DNA of 64,000 nucleotides, from contig NZ_KB893249.1 of assembly GCF_000374065.1 (NCBI RefSeq), positions 96,052 to 160,051 of the forward strand. Reading direction: 5' to 3'. Position numbers and translations under genes: made by a program. Source of the stretch: Spirosoma luteum DSM 19990. Its GTDB lineage: Bacteria; Bacteroidota; Bacteroidia; Cytophagales; Spirosomataceae. Within the stretch, counting starts at the first letter, position 1; every line of letters begins with the position of its first letter. Under the pieces are notes generated by a model. That model had not been told where the DNA came from. It searched no databases and saw nothing but the letters and a program-made list of their open reading frames with translations. This document shows positions 27,469 through 36,065 of the stretch, one piece after another.

Positions 27469-28506
27469 ATGCCCTTTACGATCACGACCCAGCCGTTTGG
27501 TACCCTGCCAACCCACACGGATCCCCTCATCGAGTATGTGCTCGAACACACAGAAACGGGTGAATTCCTCGCCGTCATTCCCGAGTTTGGTGCTGTCCTT
27601 CGTCGGCTGGTACTCAGAAAGGGACACCACCTGTTTGCGCTGATCGAAGCACCCGATTCCCCGCAGGCACTGGTGGCAGATGAGAGCTACGCCAGCGCGT
27701 TCCTTTACCCGTTTCCCAGTCGTATTCGACACGGGATTTACTCGTTCGATGGGGAAGATTACGCGCTCAAAATGAACGAAACGCATCGTGATAACGCCCT
27801 ACACGGCTTTGTGCATCGACAGCCCTTTTCGGTAGTGAGTCAGGAGGCAACCGATACCTATGCGCAGCTTGTTTTACGGTACGATTATGCCGGTGATACC
27901 TTTGGCTATCCTTTCCCCTTCGCGCTGACGGTAACGTATCAACTGGTGCAGGCCAACCGATTGGAATATGGCAGCTCGTCAGCTACGGACAGGATGTGTG
28001 CCCTCAGGATTAGCTATACAGCTCAGAACATGGGCTTGACCCGCGCCCCGGCCGCTTTCGGCTGGCATCCCTACTTTACATTCATCGAGAATAAGGAAAC
28101 AACGCGTGAACTAGTCGACAATCTGACGATTTCCTTACCGGCTCACAGTCCAATTGAATTAGACGAGAACCTGCTTCCAACGGGCAAGGGAGTCGCCCAA
28201 CCAGAAGAAACCCTGCGTCTGCACGAACGGGAGCTGAACAATGTTTTCCTCATCGAGCCGGTTCAGAATCAGGCTTATTCAGAAACCGTTCTTCAGTCAA
28301 GCAAAACGGGGGCGCGGCTCATTGTGGGGCAGCAAACCGGAGAAGGTAAACTCAACTACTTGGTTTGCTACACGCCACCCCGGCGGGATAGCATTGCCAT
28401 TGAGCCCCTGACTGCCAATGTGGATGCGTTCAATAACGGGGAGGGATTAGCGATTCTCGATCCCGGTGGTATACTTTCCGGTTCGATGTGGGTTCGGCTG
28501 GATTGA
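27469..28506 (+). CDS. Aldose 1-epimerase family protein
   Basis: The 345-residue cytosolic enzyme belongs to the galactose-mutarotase-like superfamily, interconverting sugar anomers. Family features: IPEFGAVLRRLVLRKGHH (the GAxLxxL region), AFLYPFPSRIRHGIYSFDG with the substrate-binding NALHGFVHRQPF (His likely catalytic), PAAFGWHPYFTF with the second conserved His, and LNNVFLIEP. A C-terminal VCYTPPRRDSIAIEPLTANVDAFN is also typical. The exact sugar is unknown. It ends 17 bases before a very long terminator hairpin shared with the convergent DUF1080 gene. Confidence 0.9.
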   Translation: MPFTITTQPFGTLPTHTDPLIEYVLEHTETGEFLAVIPEFGAVLRRLVLRKGHHLFALIEAPDSPQALVADESYASAFLYPFPSRIRHGIYSFDGEDYALKMNETHRDNALHGFVHRQPFSVVSQEATDTYAQLVLRYDYAGDTFGYPFPFALTVTYQLVQANRLEYGSSSATDRMCALRISYTAQNMGLTRAPAAFGWHPYFTFIENKETTRELVDNLTISLPAHSPIELDENLLPTGKGVAQPEETLRLHERELNNVFLIEPVQNQAYSETVLQSSKTGARLIVGQQTGEGKLNYLVCYTPPRRDSIAIEPLTANVDAFNNGEGLAILDPGGILSGSMWVRLD

Positions 28507-28523
28507 CGCCGGTTCAGATCCGA

Positions 28524-28576
28524 AAAGAGGCCCTGGGAAAGATGTTGTCTGTCAACATCTTTCCCAGGGCCTCTTT
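28524..28576. terminator. 24-bp perfect bidirectional terminator
   Basis: The arms 28524-28547 and 28553-28576 are perfectly complementary over 24 bp around a 5-base loop. The ends are A-rich and T-rich, so it can terminate the convergent genes on both sides (aldose epimerase and DUF1080 protein). Confidence 0.9.
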
Positions 28577-28611
28577 CGCTCACGTCCTCTACACATGCCT
28601 TAGTACGTCAA

Positions 28612-29340
28612 TCAGAGAGACCGGATTTTTATATTACGAAACCATACGGTACTACCCCAATCCTGCAAGCCAATCCGGCCAGTGAACTGGCCTTTACTAA
28701 TGGGAGCATCCTTCAATTTACTCTCGGCAACCCGTTTTTTCCAGTCTTCACTCGTCAAATCATGCTCCTGAATACTGAATCCATTCAGTGACACGTTCAT
28801 TTTATTCTTTTTGAGGACAAACTGCACCTTGTTCCATCCACCCACTGGTTTCAACTCCCGAACGCGGGCATTGGCCACGCTGAAGAAATCACCCGCCCGG
28901 TGCTTGTTTTCATTCGCGCCTTCGTAGATGGCATCGTCCAGCACCTGAAGTTCCAGCCCGGTATCGAAAATATTTTTGTACTGCGGGCTTTCCTGCACGA
29001 AAAAGAAAATCCCGCTATTGGTAAACCGTTCTACTTTCCACTCGGCCGTAAATTCAAAATCACCGGTAAACACCGCATCTGTTACCAGATCACCCCCGTC
29101 GGGGGCTTTGTTCCCTACCCGGTTTGGCACATTCAATTTCAATGTACCCTGCTCGATTTGCCAGGAAGGGCCAGGCTTTTTTCCGCCGTATACATGCCAT
29201 CCGCGAGTATCCCGCCCATCGAAAAGCAACTTCCAGCCGGCCTTCTTTTCCTGAGCCGACAACGTGTTGAGGGATTGTCCCTGAACGTCCGGGAACGCCA
29301 GACAACTAAATAAGCTAATGAATAGAATAGAATAGCGCAT
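28612..29340 (-). CDS. Secreted DUF1080 (3-keto-disaccharide hydrolase-type) protein
   Basis: The 242-residue product has a signal peptide (MRYSILFISLFSCLAFPDVQGQ). The mature domain starts with GWKLLFDGRDTRGWHVYGG and continues with PSWQIEQGTLKL, GDLVTDAVFTGDFEFTAEWKV, SGIFFFVQE, ELQVLDD and the C-terminal TGRIGLQDWGSTVWFRNIKIR. This is the jelly-roll DUF1080 family (PF06439), now linked to 3-keto-disaccharide hydrolase activity in Bacteroidota. Probably periplasmic and acting on oxidised sugars; substrate not known here. Confidence 0.92.
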   Translation of the reverse strand: MRYSILFISLFSCLAFPDVQGQSLNTLSAQEKKAGWKLLFDGRDTRGWHVYGGKKPGPSWQIEQGTLKLNVPNRVGNKAPDGGDLVTDAVFTGDFEFTAEWKVERFTNSGIFFFVQESPQYKNIFDTGLELQVLDDAIYEGANENKHRAGDFFSVANARVRELKPVGGWNKVQFVLKKNKMNVSLNGFSIQEHDLTSEDWKKRVAESKLKDAPISKGQFTGRIGLQDWGSTVWFRNIKIRSL

Positions 29341-29370
29341 AGGGCTTAGTGGGTTTAGTAGTATAATTAA

Positions 29371-29856
29371 TCAATAAAGGCCGGTTATCAGCCGGGCTAT
29401 CTGTTCCAGTCCGCTGGCATCGGTTTCAGTAAAATCATTTAGTTGATCGCTATCAACATCCAAAACCATCTGCACCTGTCCGGCTTGGTCGAATACGGGC
29501 ACCACTATCTCTGATTTCGACGCTGAACTGCACGCAATATGGCCGGGGAACTCCTCAACATCGGGCACTACTATCGTTTCTCCGCGTGTATAAGCGGCCC
29601 CGCATACCCCTTTCGAAAACGCGATACGGGTACAGGCGACGGGCCCCTGAAAAGGACCCAGCACTAGTTGATTCTCTTTATTCAGGTAGAAGCCAACCCA
29701 GAAAAAACCAAAAGCTTCTTTAAGGGCAGCAGCAATATTGGCCAGATTAGCCACCATATCGGTTTCACCGGCAACCAGCGCGGCCAGTTGTGGCACCAGA
29801 CTATCGTAAATAGCCTGCCGGTCCGTCGTTTGGGGTATAAACAGCGTTTCAGCCAT
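29371..29856 (-). CDS. msrC: Free methionine-(R)-sulfoxide reductase (GAF domain)
   Basis: The 161-residue product is a single GAF domain of the fRMsr/YebR type. The three cysteines of the family are present: C75, C85 and C109 in PVACTRIAFSKGVCG and HIACSSASKSEIVVP. FWVGFYL, GPFQGPVACTRI and VLDVDSDQLNDF are family hallmarks. It reduces free methionine-R-sulfoxide in the cytosol using thioredoxin. It sits downstream of mreBCD in the same orientation, with a 45-base gap to mreD. Confidence 0.92.
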   Translation of the reverse strand: MAETLFIPQTTDRQAIYDSLVPQLAALVAGETDMVANLANIAAALKEAFGFFWVGFYLNKENQLVLGPFQGPVACTRIAFSKGVCGAAYTRGETIVVPDVEEFPGHIACSSASKSEIVVPVFDQAGQVQMVLDVDSDQLNDFTETDASGLEQIARLITGLY

Positions 29857-29901
29857 GTAGTGTTAAACAAAAAAGATGCTCATCCGGAACCCAGATGGGT
29901 T

Positions 29902-30408
29902 TTAATTTCGGGTAAAAAACTGAATCAGCACAATGCTGAACGTTGTAAATAACGTACTGGCTCCTACCCGTATAAGCGTGGGAATGAACAAAGTTAAGCT
30001 ACTGGCCTCAATGAAAAACAGGGCAGTGTGATGGATTAGGGCCAGGATAAACACGTAACGAAAAAACGCACCCGTACCTAACTCATTAAGCGAAAATTCA
30101 ATTCTTGACTCCAGTCCCGGCACATCAATTTGAGAACGCACCACCAGTGGTCGGCAAAAGGCCATCAATACCGTAGCTGCTGCGTGCATGCCGGGGGTAT
30201 TGTAAAATATATCCACCACAAAACCCGTCGCAAAGGCAATCAGCAGCAGCCAGGAAAAACTGGTTTCGTTTGGCAGGAGCAGAATACAGGCAATGTAAAT
30301 AAAGCAAAAGGCGTAATCGAACAAAACCAGGTTTCTGACCAGCAAAATCTGTAGCGTTAAATAAAGCAGGAAGAGAAAAGCAGTCGATACGATTTCGCGA
30401 AAGGTCAT
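29902..30408 (-). CDS. mreD: Rod shape-determining protein MreD
   Basis: The 168-residue integral membrane protein has about five hydrophobic helices. FLFLLYLTLQILLVRNLVLFDYAFCFIYIACILLLP and ATGFVVDIFYNTPGMHAAATVLMAFCRP are typical of the Bacteroidota MreD form. It belongs to the elongasome with MreB and MreC, linking the cytoskeleton to wall synthesis. It is third in the minus-strand mreB-mreC-mreD order, 87 bases after mreC. Confidence 0.92.
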   Translation of the reverse strand: MTFREIVSTAFLFLLYLTLQILLVRNLVLFDYAFCFIYIACILLLPNETSFSWLLLIAFATGFVVDIFYNTPGMHAAATVLMAFCRPLVVRSQIDVPGLESRIEFSLNELGTGAFFRYVFILALIHHTALFFIEASSLTLFIPTLIRVGASTLFTTFSIVLIQFFTRN

Positions 30409-30495
30409 TTGTACAGTTAGTTTGTTGCTCGTCGTTTGGTGTTTGTTGTTGCTGGCGTGCCATGAACGACAACCATCAAACGATAAACTAAAAAC

Positions 30496-31332
30496 TCATT
30501 TCTCGTTTTCAACTTTTTTCTCCAGTTGGCCCTGTTCAACCTGTAGCCGGTTTTCTACCACGTAGACGAAGGCCAGATTGCTGAAATTCGTGGCCAGATC
30601 GAGGGTAATGTCATGAAAGGTCTGGTTCGGCTGTATACCCACCGAACGAACACGTCCTACCAGAATACCCGGAGGAAAGGTCAGGTTAAAACCCGACGTC
30701 ACAACAGAATCTCCCTTACTAACAGGTTTGTGGCTTGGAATATCCTCCAGCTTTATCAGGTTTGGGTCAACCCCATCCCACTTGGCCGAACCAATCTCTC
30801 CGGCCTTAACCAGTTGGGAGGATATCAGATATTCGGAGTGGAGAATGGACGTAATAATGGAGAAATGCTGATTGCAAATTTTCACCTTTCCCACCACGCC
30901 CGTTGGCGAAATAACGCCCATACCGGGGTGGATGCCATCATCAGTACCTTTGTCTATTGTAATGTAATTATTGGCCAGTTGCGTCGTGTTGTTAACCACT
31001 TTGGCCACCGTAAACTTGAACCGGTCGGCAAAGACAGAATCGGCCTGATACATAGCCGGGGCCGGGGGGCGGTTTTGCAGTAATTGGGTTAACCGATTAT
31101 TGAGCAGTTCATTTTCCTGTGCCAGTTCCGCATTCACCTGTCGCAGATTTGTGTATTCATTTACTGTATTGGACCATGCCAACACCTGAGCCGCGTACCG
31201 GTTCGAGGTGTTGAAATAGGTCGCACTCCAGTAGTTATTGCTGCTGATGATGAAGTAAAAACTGAGCACTTCCAGCAACACAAACAGAATGAAGTTCCGG
31301 CTTCGAAAAAAAAAGTCAACTAACTCTCCCAT
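30496..31332 (-). CDS. mreC: Rod shape-determining protein MreC
   Basis: The 278-residue inner-membrane protein has an N-terminal membrane anchor (about residues 13-30, FILFVLLEVLSFYFIIS), a coiled coil (LRQVNAELAQENELLNNRLTQLL, about 62-85) and the beta-barrel MreC domain with NYITIDKGTDDGIHPGMGVISPTGVVGKV and GDSVVTSGFNLTFPPGILVGRV. It is the periplasmic scaffold of the elongasome. It follows mreB by 35 bases in the same operon. Confidence 0.95.
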   Translation of the reverse strand: MGELVDFFFRSRNFILFVLLEVLSFYFIISSNNYWSATYFNTSNRYAAQVLAWSNTVNEYTNLRQVNAELAQENELLNNRLTQLLQNRPPAPAMYQADSVFADRFKFTVAKVVNNTTQLANNYITIDKGTDDGIHPGMGVISPTGVVGKVKICNQHFSIITSILHSEYLISSQLVKAGEIGSAKWDGVDPNLIKLEDIPSHKPVSKGDSVVTSGFNLTFPPGILVGRVRSVGIQPNQTFHDITLDLATNFSNLAFVYVVENRLQVEQGQLEKKVENEK

Positions 31333-31367
31333 TTAGTGTAAGCGGGCGGCCGGGCAAATCGAATGAA

Positions 31368-32393
31368 TTAACTAATTAATACGGACCGGTACATTTCCAG
31401 GTTCTTGATAACTTCACCCGTCCCTTTTACTACGGCTTTGAGGGGGTCATCGGCCACGTGAATAGGCAGTTTTGTTTTGGCACCCAGCCGCTTATCCAGC
31501 CCATGCAGTAGGGCACCGCCCCCCGTCAGGTGAATACCGTTGGTATAAATATCAGCCGACAACTCCGGTGGCGAAATTTCGAGCGCCTTCATGGTAGCCT
31601 CTTCAATTTTCGAGATGGATTTGTCGAGGGCGTACGCAATTTCACTGTAGGTAACCTTAATCTCCTTAGGAATGCCGGTCATCAGGTCACGACCACGGAT
31701 TTCGTAATCGGCCGGTGGGTTGTCGAGTTCGGGGAGAGCCGACCCTACTTCCATTTTAATTTGCTCGGCAGACCGTTCGCCAATGAGCAGGTTGTGCTCC
31801 CGGCGCATGTAATCCACAATATCACGGGTAAACACATCACCCGCAATTCGGATAGACTGTTCACAGACGATACCCGACAGGGCAATAACCGCGATTTCCG
31901 TGGTTCCCCCACCAATGTCCACAATCATGGTTCCATTGGGTTGAGTAATATCAATACCGATACCGATAGCCGCAGCAATTGGCTCGTGTACCATGTATAC
32001 TTCTTTGGCTCCGGCATGCTCAGCCGAGTCTTTAACGGCCCGCTTCTCTACCTCCGTAATGCCCGACGGGATACAAATAACCATCCGGTGCGACGGAGAA
32101 AACAGCTTGCTACCCGTGTCGATCATCTTGATCATACCCCGAATCATCAGCTCGGCAGCGGTAAAGTCGGCAATGACGCCGTCTTTTAATGGACGAATAG
32201 TTTTAATATTTTCATTGGTCTTTTCGTGCATTTGCATAGCCTTATGGCCAATAGCCAGCACTTTGCCGCTGACTTTGTCCATCGCAATTATCGAAGGCTC
32301 ATCCACCACAATCCGATCCTTATGAATAATCAAGGTATTCGCCGTGCCCAGGTCAATCGCTATGTCGCTGGTTAAAAAATTGAAAAGTCCCAT
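31368..32393 (-). CDS. mreB: Rod shape-determining protein MreB (actin homologue)
   Basis: The 341-residue cytoskeletal ATPase directs lateral cell-wall growth. Actin-fold motifs: phosphate-1 loop IAIDLGTANT (about residues 11-20), phosphate-2 loop MIVDIGGGTTEIAVIALSG near residue 160, and adenosine motif LTGGGALLHGLDKRL near 290. Length is standard. It is the first gene of the minus-strand mreBCD operon; a -7-like box lies at 32447-32454. Confidence 0.97.
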   Translation of the reverse strand: MGLFNFLTSDIAIDLGTANTLIIHKDRIVVDEPSIIAMDKVSGKVLAIGHKAMQMHEKTNENIKTIRPLKDGVIADFTAAELMIRGMIKMIDTGSKLFSPSHRMVICIPSGITEVEKRAVKDSAEHAGAKEVYMVHEPIAAAIGIGIDITQPNGTMIVDIGGGTTEIAVIALSGIVCEQSIRIAGDVFTRDIVDYMRREHNLLIGERSAEQIKMEVGSALPELDNPPADYEIRGRDLMTGIPKEIKVTYSEIAYALDKSISKIEEATMKALEISPPELSADIYTNGIHLTGGGALLHGLDKRLGAKTKLPIHVADDPLKAVVKGTGEVIKNLEMYRSVLIS

Positions 32394-32446
32394 TCTAGGT
32401 CGGCGCAGAACGCCTTGTTACAAGTACTGGTTTATTGAAATGTGTG

Positions 32447-32454
32447 CAAAAATA
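32447..32454 (-). promoter_or_regulatory. -7 box of the mreB promoter
   Basis: Read on the minus strand this is TATTTTTG, matching TAnnTTTG, 53 bases before the mreB start. No TTG was found at the expected -33 distance, so it is only half a match. Confidence 0.4.
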
Positions 32455-32469
32455 TAGATTATTAATCAG

Positions 32470-32554
32470 AATGATGAATGATGAATGGTGAATGATGAGA
32501 CAAGAACACATGATAAACCTATCATTCATAACGCATCATTCATCATTCATCATT
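32470..32554. repeat. Intergenic inverted repeat of AATGATG units
   Basis: The left arm (32470-32499) and right arm (32521-32554) are built from the heptamer-like unit AATGATG and its complement, giving at least 18 perfectly paired bases (AATGATGAATGATGAATG at 32470-32487). It lies between divergent mreB and GH3 promoters. Similar hairpins made of TCATT/AATGA units occur before ilvN, ilvA and the long IPMS-family gene. Confidence 0.65.
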
Positions 32555-32565
32555 AAAATTAGCCT

Positions 32566-32573
32566 TACTTTTG
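32566..32573 (+). promoter_or_regulatory. -7 box of the GH3-gene promoter
   Basis: TACTTTTG matches TAnnTTTG and ends only seven bases before the ATG at 32581, so the transcript would be leaderless or nearly so if this box is used. No -33 TTG is seen at 19-21 bases upstream. Confidence 0.4.
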
Positions 32574-32580
32574 TACTACT

Positions 32581-34083
32581 ATGGGAATTCGGTCGGTCGT
32601 TAGTAAGCCATTGGCCCGGTGGGTGGTGGAGCGTCAACAAAGCTGGATGTATCAGGCGGGCGAAGCGCAACAACGCTGGCTCAAGCGGTTGATAGCTGGT
32701 GGCCAGGACACTGTTTTTGGCCGCGATCATCGATTCAGGGACGTACAGACCATTCAGGAGTTTAGGCAGGCGGTTCCGGTTCGGGATTACGAAGACCTGA
32801 AACCGTACATTGAACAGATACTGGCTGGTGATTCCGATGTTCTCTGGAAAGGGAAACCACTCTATTTTGCTAAAACCTCCGGTACTACATCGGGTACCAA
32901 GTACATTCCTATTACGCAGGATTCTATTCCCAACCATATTAACTCGGCCCGCGATGCGCTGCTGAATTATATTGACGAAACGGGAAATAGTGGGTTTCTG
33001 GATGAAAAATTAATCTTTTTGTCCGGCAGCCCGGAGCTAACCCAGCAAGCTGGTATTAATATTGGGCGATTGTCGGGTATTGTCAATCACCACGTTCCTG
33101 CTTACCTGCGTACCAACCAGATGCCCAGCTACGAAACCAACGTCATCGACGACTGGGAAACCAAGCTGGAGCGCATCATCGACGAAACCATCGACCAACC
33201 CATGTCCCTGATTTCGGGGATTCCGCCATGGGTGCAGATGTACTTCGACCGGATTCAGGCGCGTACCGGCAAGCTGATTAAAGACGTGTTTCCTGACTTT
33301 TCGTTGTTTGTGTACGGCGGGGTCAATTTTGAACCCTACCGGGCTAAATTGTTCGAGAGTATTGGTAAACGGATCGACTCTATAGAAACCTACCCGGCTT
33401 CCGAGGGCTTCATCGCATTTCAGGACAGCCAGACCGAAGAAGGGCTCTTGATGCTGTTGGACAGCGGTATCTTTTTTGAGTTCATTGCCGCCGATGAGTA
33501 CTTCGCCGAAAACCCACGCCGACTAACGATTGAGGAAGTGGAGTTGGGTAAAAACTACGCGGTTATTGTCAACAATAACGCTGGCTTGTGGGGCTATTCT
33601 CTCGGCGATACGGTCAAGTTTGTGTCGCGGGACCCCTACCGATTGCTGGTAACGGGGCGCATCAAGCACTTCATCTCGGCTTTTGGCGAGCACGTTATTG
33701 GAGAAGAGGTAGAAAAAGCCCTGAAAGATGCCATGCAGAAACACCCCGAAACGGAAGTGGTGGAGTTTACCGTAGCACCCATGGTCAGCCCGAACGAGGG
33801 TCTCCCCTACCACGAGTGGCTGGTGGAATTTGCCACGCCCCCCCATGACCCAGTCGCCTTCACCCGTGACTTGGATAACCGGTTAATTGAATTGAACGTA
33901 TATTACAGCGACCTCATTACCGGCTCCATCCTGCAACCGCTGAAACTAACGAGCTTACCACGCGGAGCCTTTCAGCGTTACATGAAAGCGCAGGGAAAAC
34001 TAGGCGGACAGAATAAAGTGCCACGCCTGGCCAATGACCGAAAGATTGTGGACGGGTTAGTGGCGATAATGCACAACGCATAA
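32581..34083 (+). CDS. GH3-family acyl-adenylating amide synthetase
   Basis: The 500-residue product belongs to the GH3 (auxin-responsive promoter) family of acyl-acid amido synthetases in the ANL superfamily. It carries the ATP-phosphate loop KTSGTTSGTKYIPIT near residue 100, VYGGVNFEPYR and YPASEGFIAFQ (adenylation motif), and the hinge region LGDTVKFVSRDPYRLLVTGRIKHFISAFGEHV before the C-terminal lid. Such enzymes adenylate a carboxylic acid and join it to an amino acid; bacterial substrates are mostly unknown. The ATPase gene of the inserted cassette begins 13 bases after its stop, so the cassette probably rides on this promoter. Confidence 0.92.
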   Translation: MGIRSVVSKPLARWVVERQQSWMYQAGEAQQRWLKRLIAGGQDTVFGRDHRFRDVQTIQEFRQAVPVRDYEDLKPYIEQILAGDSDVLWKGKPLYFAKTSGTTSGTKYIPITQDSIPNHINSARDALLNYIDETGNSGFLDEKLIFLSGSPELTQQAGINIGRLSGIVNHHVPAYLRTNQMPSYETNVIDDWETKLERIIDETIDQPMSLISGIPPWVQMYFDRIQARTGKLIKDVFPDFSLFVYGGVNFEPYRAKLFESIGKRIDSIETYPASEGFIAFQDSQTEEGLLMLLDSGIFFEFIAADEYFAENPRRLTIEEVELGKNYAVIVNNNAGLWGYSLGDTVKFVSRDPYRLLVTGRIKHFISAFGEHVIGEEVEKALKDAMQKHPETEVVEFTVAPMVSPNEGLPYHEWLVEFATPPHDPVAFTRDLDNRLIELNVYYSDLITGSILQPLKLTSLPRGAFQRYMKAQGKLGGQNKVPRLANDRKIVDGLVAIMHNA

Positions 34084-34096
34084 TGGATACTATAAA

Positions 34097-35479
34097 ATGA
34101 AAATAACCGGCATCGAGATTGGCAAATACCGTCAGTTCAAAAATATAAAGTTTGATTTCACCTATCCGGCTGACCATGAGAAAGCAGGTCAACCTTTGGA
34201 GAAAGTGTGTTTTATCGGGCAAAGTGGTACGGGGAAGACTACGTTACTCAATGTAATATTTGATTTCTTTCAGGTTGTAAATGATGGCTATCAAATATTA
34301 AATAACAGGTTTTCGATTTCTTCCGTTACCCATTACAACGCTTTCAAGGAAAATCTTTCTGTATCCGCTCTAATTGACAATCAACAAATTTCTTTCAGTT
34401 CAAAACACATACGAAACCCTACAGATTTTTTCATAAATAACAACAAAGATATTGCAGGAAGTAGCTTAGACTGGATGAAAAGTCTAGACATACTTGAACT
34501 AATAAAATTACATAAAAAACTCTGCTTATACATCGATGATTCTTCGGCGAATCATGCGTACACTCTTACTGGGGACAGAAACGAAATCGGAAATAGACCA
34601 TATCTTACTAGCACCGACGAAATTTTCCTTGCCAATGAAAAACGTGAAGAGTTTATAAATAAGATAGAACAATCAAAAGTAATGTCTTTGCATTCATTAG
34701 ATGGTCGTTATCTATGGTCTTATCTATTAGGTGATATTGAAAAATACGACGAAAGTTTAAAAAAAATCGCGATTGACCTCATTCAGAAGAATGGTAGTTT
34801 TTCCCCTGATCGCTTGACAAAAAACTTAACCAAATGGCAGGAAGAAAACCCAAATCCTAAAGTTTCTTTAGCTACTGAATGTTTGAACCCGATTTTAGAA
34901 AATTTCTTTCTAGAAGTCGATACAGAAGGAACTGAAGCACTGATAGTTATTAGAACGAAGAATGGCAATCAACTGCAATACAATGGTTTGAGCACAGGAA
35001 CTAAGCAGTTATTAGTAACAGCTATCCCAATTTATAAAGGCCAAGTCGATAGAGGAGTTGTTCTCTTCGACGAACCCGAACGCTCACTATTTCCAGACAT
35101 CCAGCGTATTCTAATCAAACATTACACTTCTCTTGCTCCCGAAGCCCAATTCTTTTTCGCGACACACTCACCCATTGTGGCATCAGCCTTTGAACCTTGT
35201 GAGCGGTTCATCTTATATTTTGATGAAAACGGCGAGGTCAAGTTTCATAATGGCGTTGCACCCGAAGGTGATGACCCGAATGATATTTTAAGACAGGATT
35301 TTGGCATGGAACCGCTCATGCTTGATAAAGGTGTGGAGGAGTATCAGCGTTACCTCGATTTGAGTACAAAAATCCTGAATGAGGCAAATGTTGATCGTCG
35401 TATGGAATTGATTGCAGAGCGTTCAGTAATTGGAAATAAGTATAATTTCTCTGTGACGAATTCTGATGAAACGAATTAA
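34097..35479 (+). CDS. AAA/ABC-type ATPase of a putative defence pair
   Basis: The 460-residue cytosolic product has the SMC/OLD-like ABC ATPase layout. N-terminal KYRQFKNIKFDF is the usual edge strand, Walker A is GQSGTGKT (residues 41-48), an ABC-signature-like LSTGTKQL lies near 300, Walker B is VVLFDEPE (D325, E326), and the H-loop is ATHSPIVAS (H357). A helical insertion occupies about residues 100-290. It resembles PtuA of Septu systems and other AAA_15/AAA_21 defence ATPases. It is visibly more AT-rich than its neighbours, suggesting horizontal acquisition, and overlaps the HNH gene by 14 bases. Family placement is by motif and context only. Confidence 0.85.
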   Translation: MKITGIEIGKYRQFKNIKFDFTYPADHEKAGQPLEKVCFIGQSGTGKTTLLNVIFDFFQVVNDGYQILNNRFSISSVTHYNAFKENLSVSALIDNQQISFSSKHIRNPTDFFINNNKDIAGSSLDWMKSLDILELIKLHKKLCLYIDDSSANHAYTLTGDRNEIGNRPYLTSTDEIFLANEKREEFINKIEQSKVMSLHSLDGRYLWSYLLGDIEKYDESLKKIAIDLIQKNGSFSPDRLTKNLTKWQEENPNPKVSLATECLNPILENFFLEVDTEGTEALIVIRTKNGNQLQYNGLSTGTKQLLVTAIPIYKGQVDRGVVLFDEPERSLFPDIQRILIKHYTSLAPEAQFFFATHSPIVASAFEPCERFILYFDENGEVKFHNGVAPEGDDPNDILRQDFGMEPLMLDKGVEEYQRYLDLSTKILNEANVDRRMELIAERSVIGNKYNFSVTNSDETN

Positions 35480-36065
35480 TAAAAAGACTGATTCACTCAT
35501 CGTTAAAGAAGAGTTAACGTATAAGAGAGGAGATAACAGCCGTATCGCCCAACTGCTAAAAGCGGAGCAGAATAACATTTGCGCTTATACTGAAGAATAT
35601 CTTGGTCGGGCCGATAAAGCGGAAATAGAACATTTTGACCCAACGCTTAAATCAATAGACCGTGATGGTTATCAAAACTGGTTTTTAGTAAAAGCGCAGT
35701 GGAATAACGAGAAGGGAAGCACGGCACGTTGGAAAAGACATCAACCACTTATATATCCTACAGCTATAGATTTTGAAGCACGTATTTTGTACGATAACGG
35801 AAATTATATATTAGCTGACGAAAATGATATTGAGGCCCGTAATTTGAGGACTTACTTAAAACTTGATGATGCAAAATTAGCAGAACAACGCGTTTTTTAT
35901 ATTCAGCGTTTGAAAGAAGAAATTAAGCTATCAGGGTTGACAAGTCAGGAGTTTATTAATTGGCGCTTATCGAATTCCCCTTACCAAAGCACAATTTACT
36001 ACATCCGCGCTATTGAAGAAGAATTAAATGTTAAAGTCAATTTTGACTTGTTGAAAAATACATGA
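35466..36065 (+). CDS. Divergent HNH endonuclease-like protein (PtuB-like)
   Basis: The 199-residue product resembles the HNH nuclease partners of defence ATPases (PtuB/TIGR02646-like). The core reads NNICAYTEEYLG (C39), IEHFDP (H56), YQNWFLVKAQWNNEKG (N71, N80/N81, K83), giving the H-N-N order of an HNH fold. Usual relatives have CxxC pairs binding zinc (ICAYC and CNN-K); here threonine replaces the second Cys and W replaces the Cys of CNN, so the zinc site is missing or changed. It is AT-rich like its partner. It overlaps the ATPase by 14 bases and dxr by four, so all three are translationally linked. Confidence 0.75.
   Translation: MKRINKKTDSLIVKEELTYKRGDNSRIAQLLKAEQNNICAYTEEYLGRADKAEIEHFDPTLKSIDRDGYQNWFLVKAQWNNEKGSTARWKRHQPLIYPTAIDFEARILYDNGNYILADENDIEARNLRTYLKLDDAKLAEQRVFYIQRLKEEIKLSGLTSQEFINWRLSNSPYQSTIYYIRAIEEELNVKVNFDLLKNT

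Noticed and set aside
32470..32554. Possible CRISPR array or IS terminal repeats
   Set aside because: Units are 7-base runs without spacers of constant length, and no transposase or cas gene is nearby.
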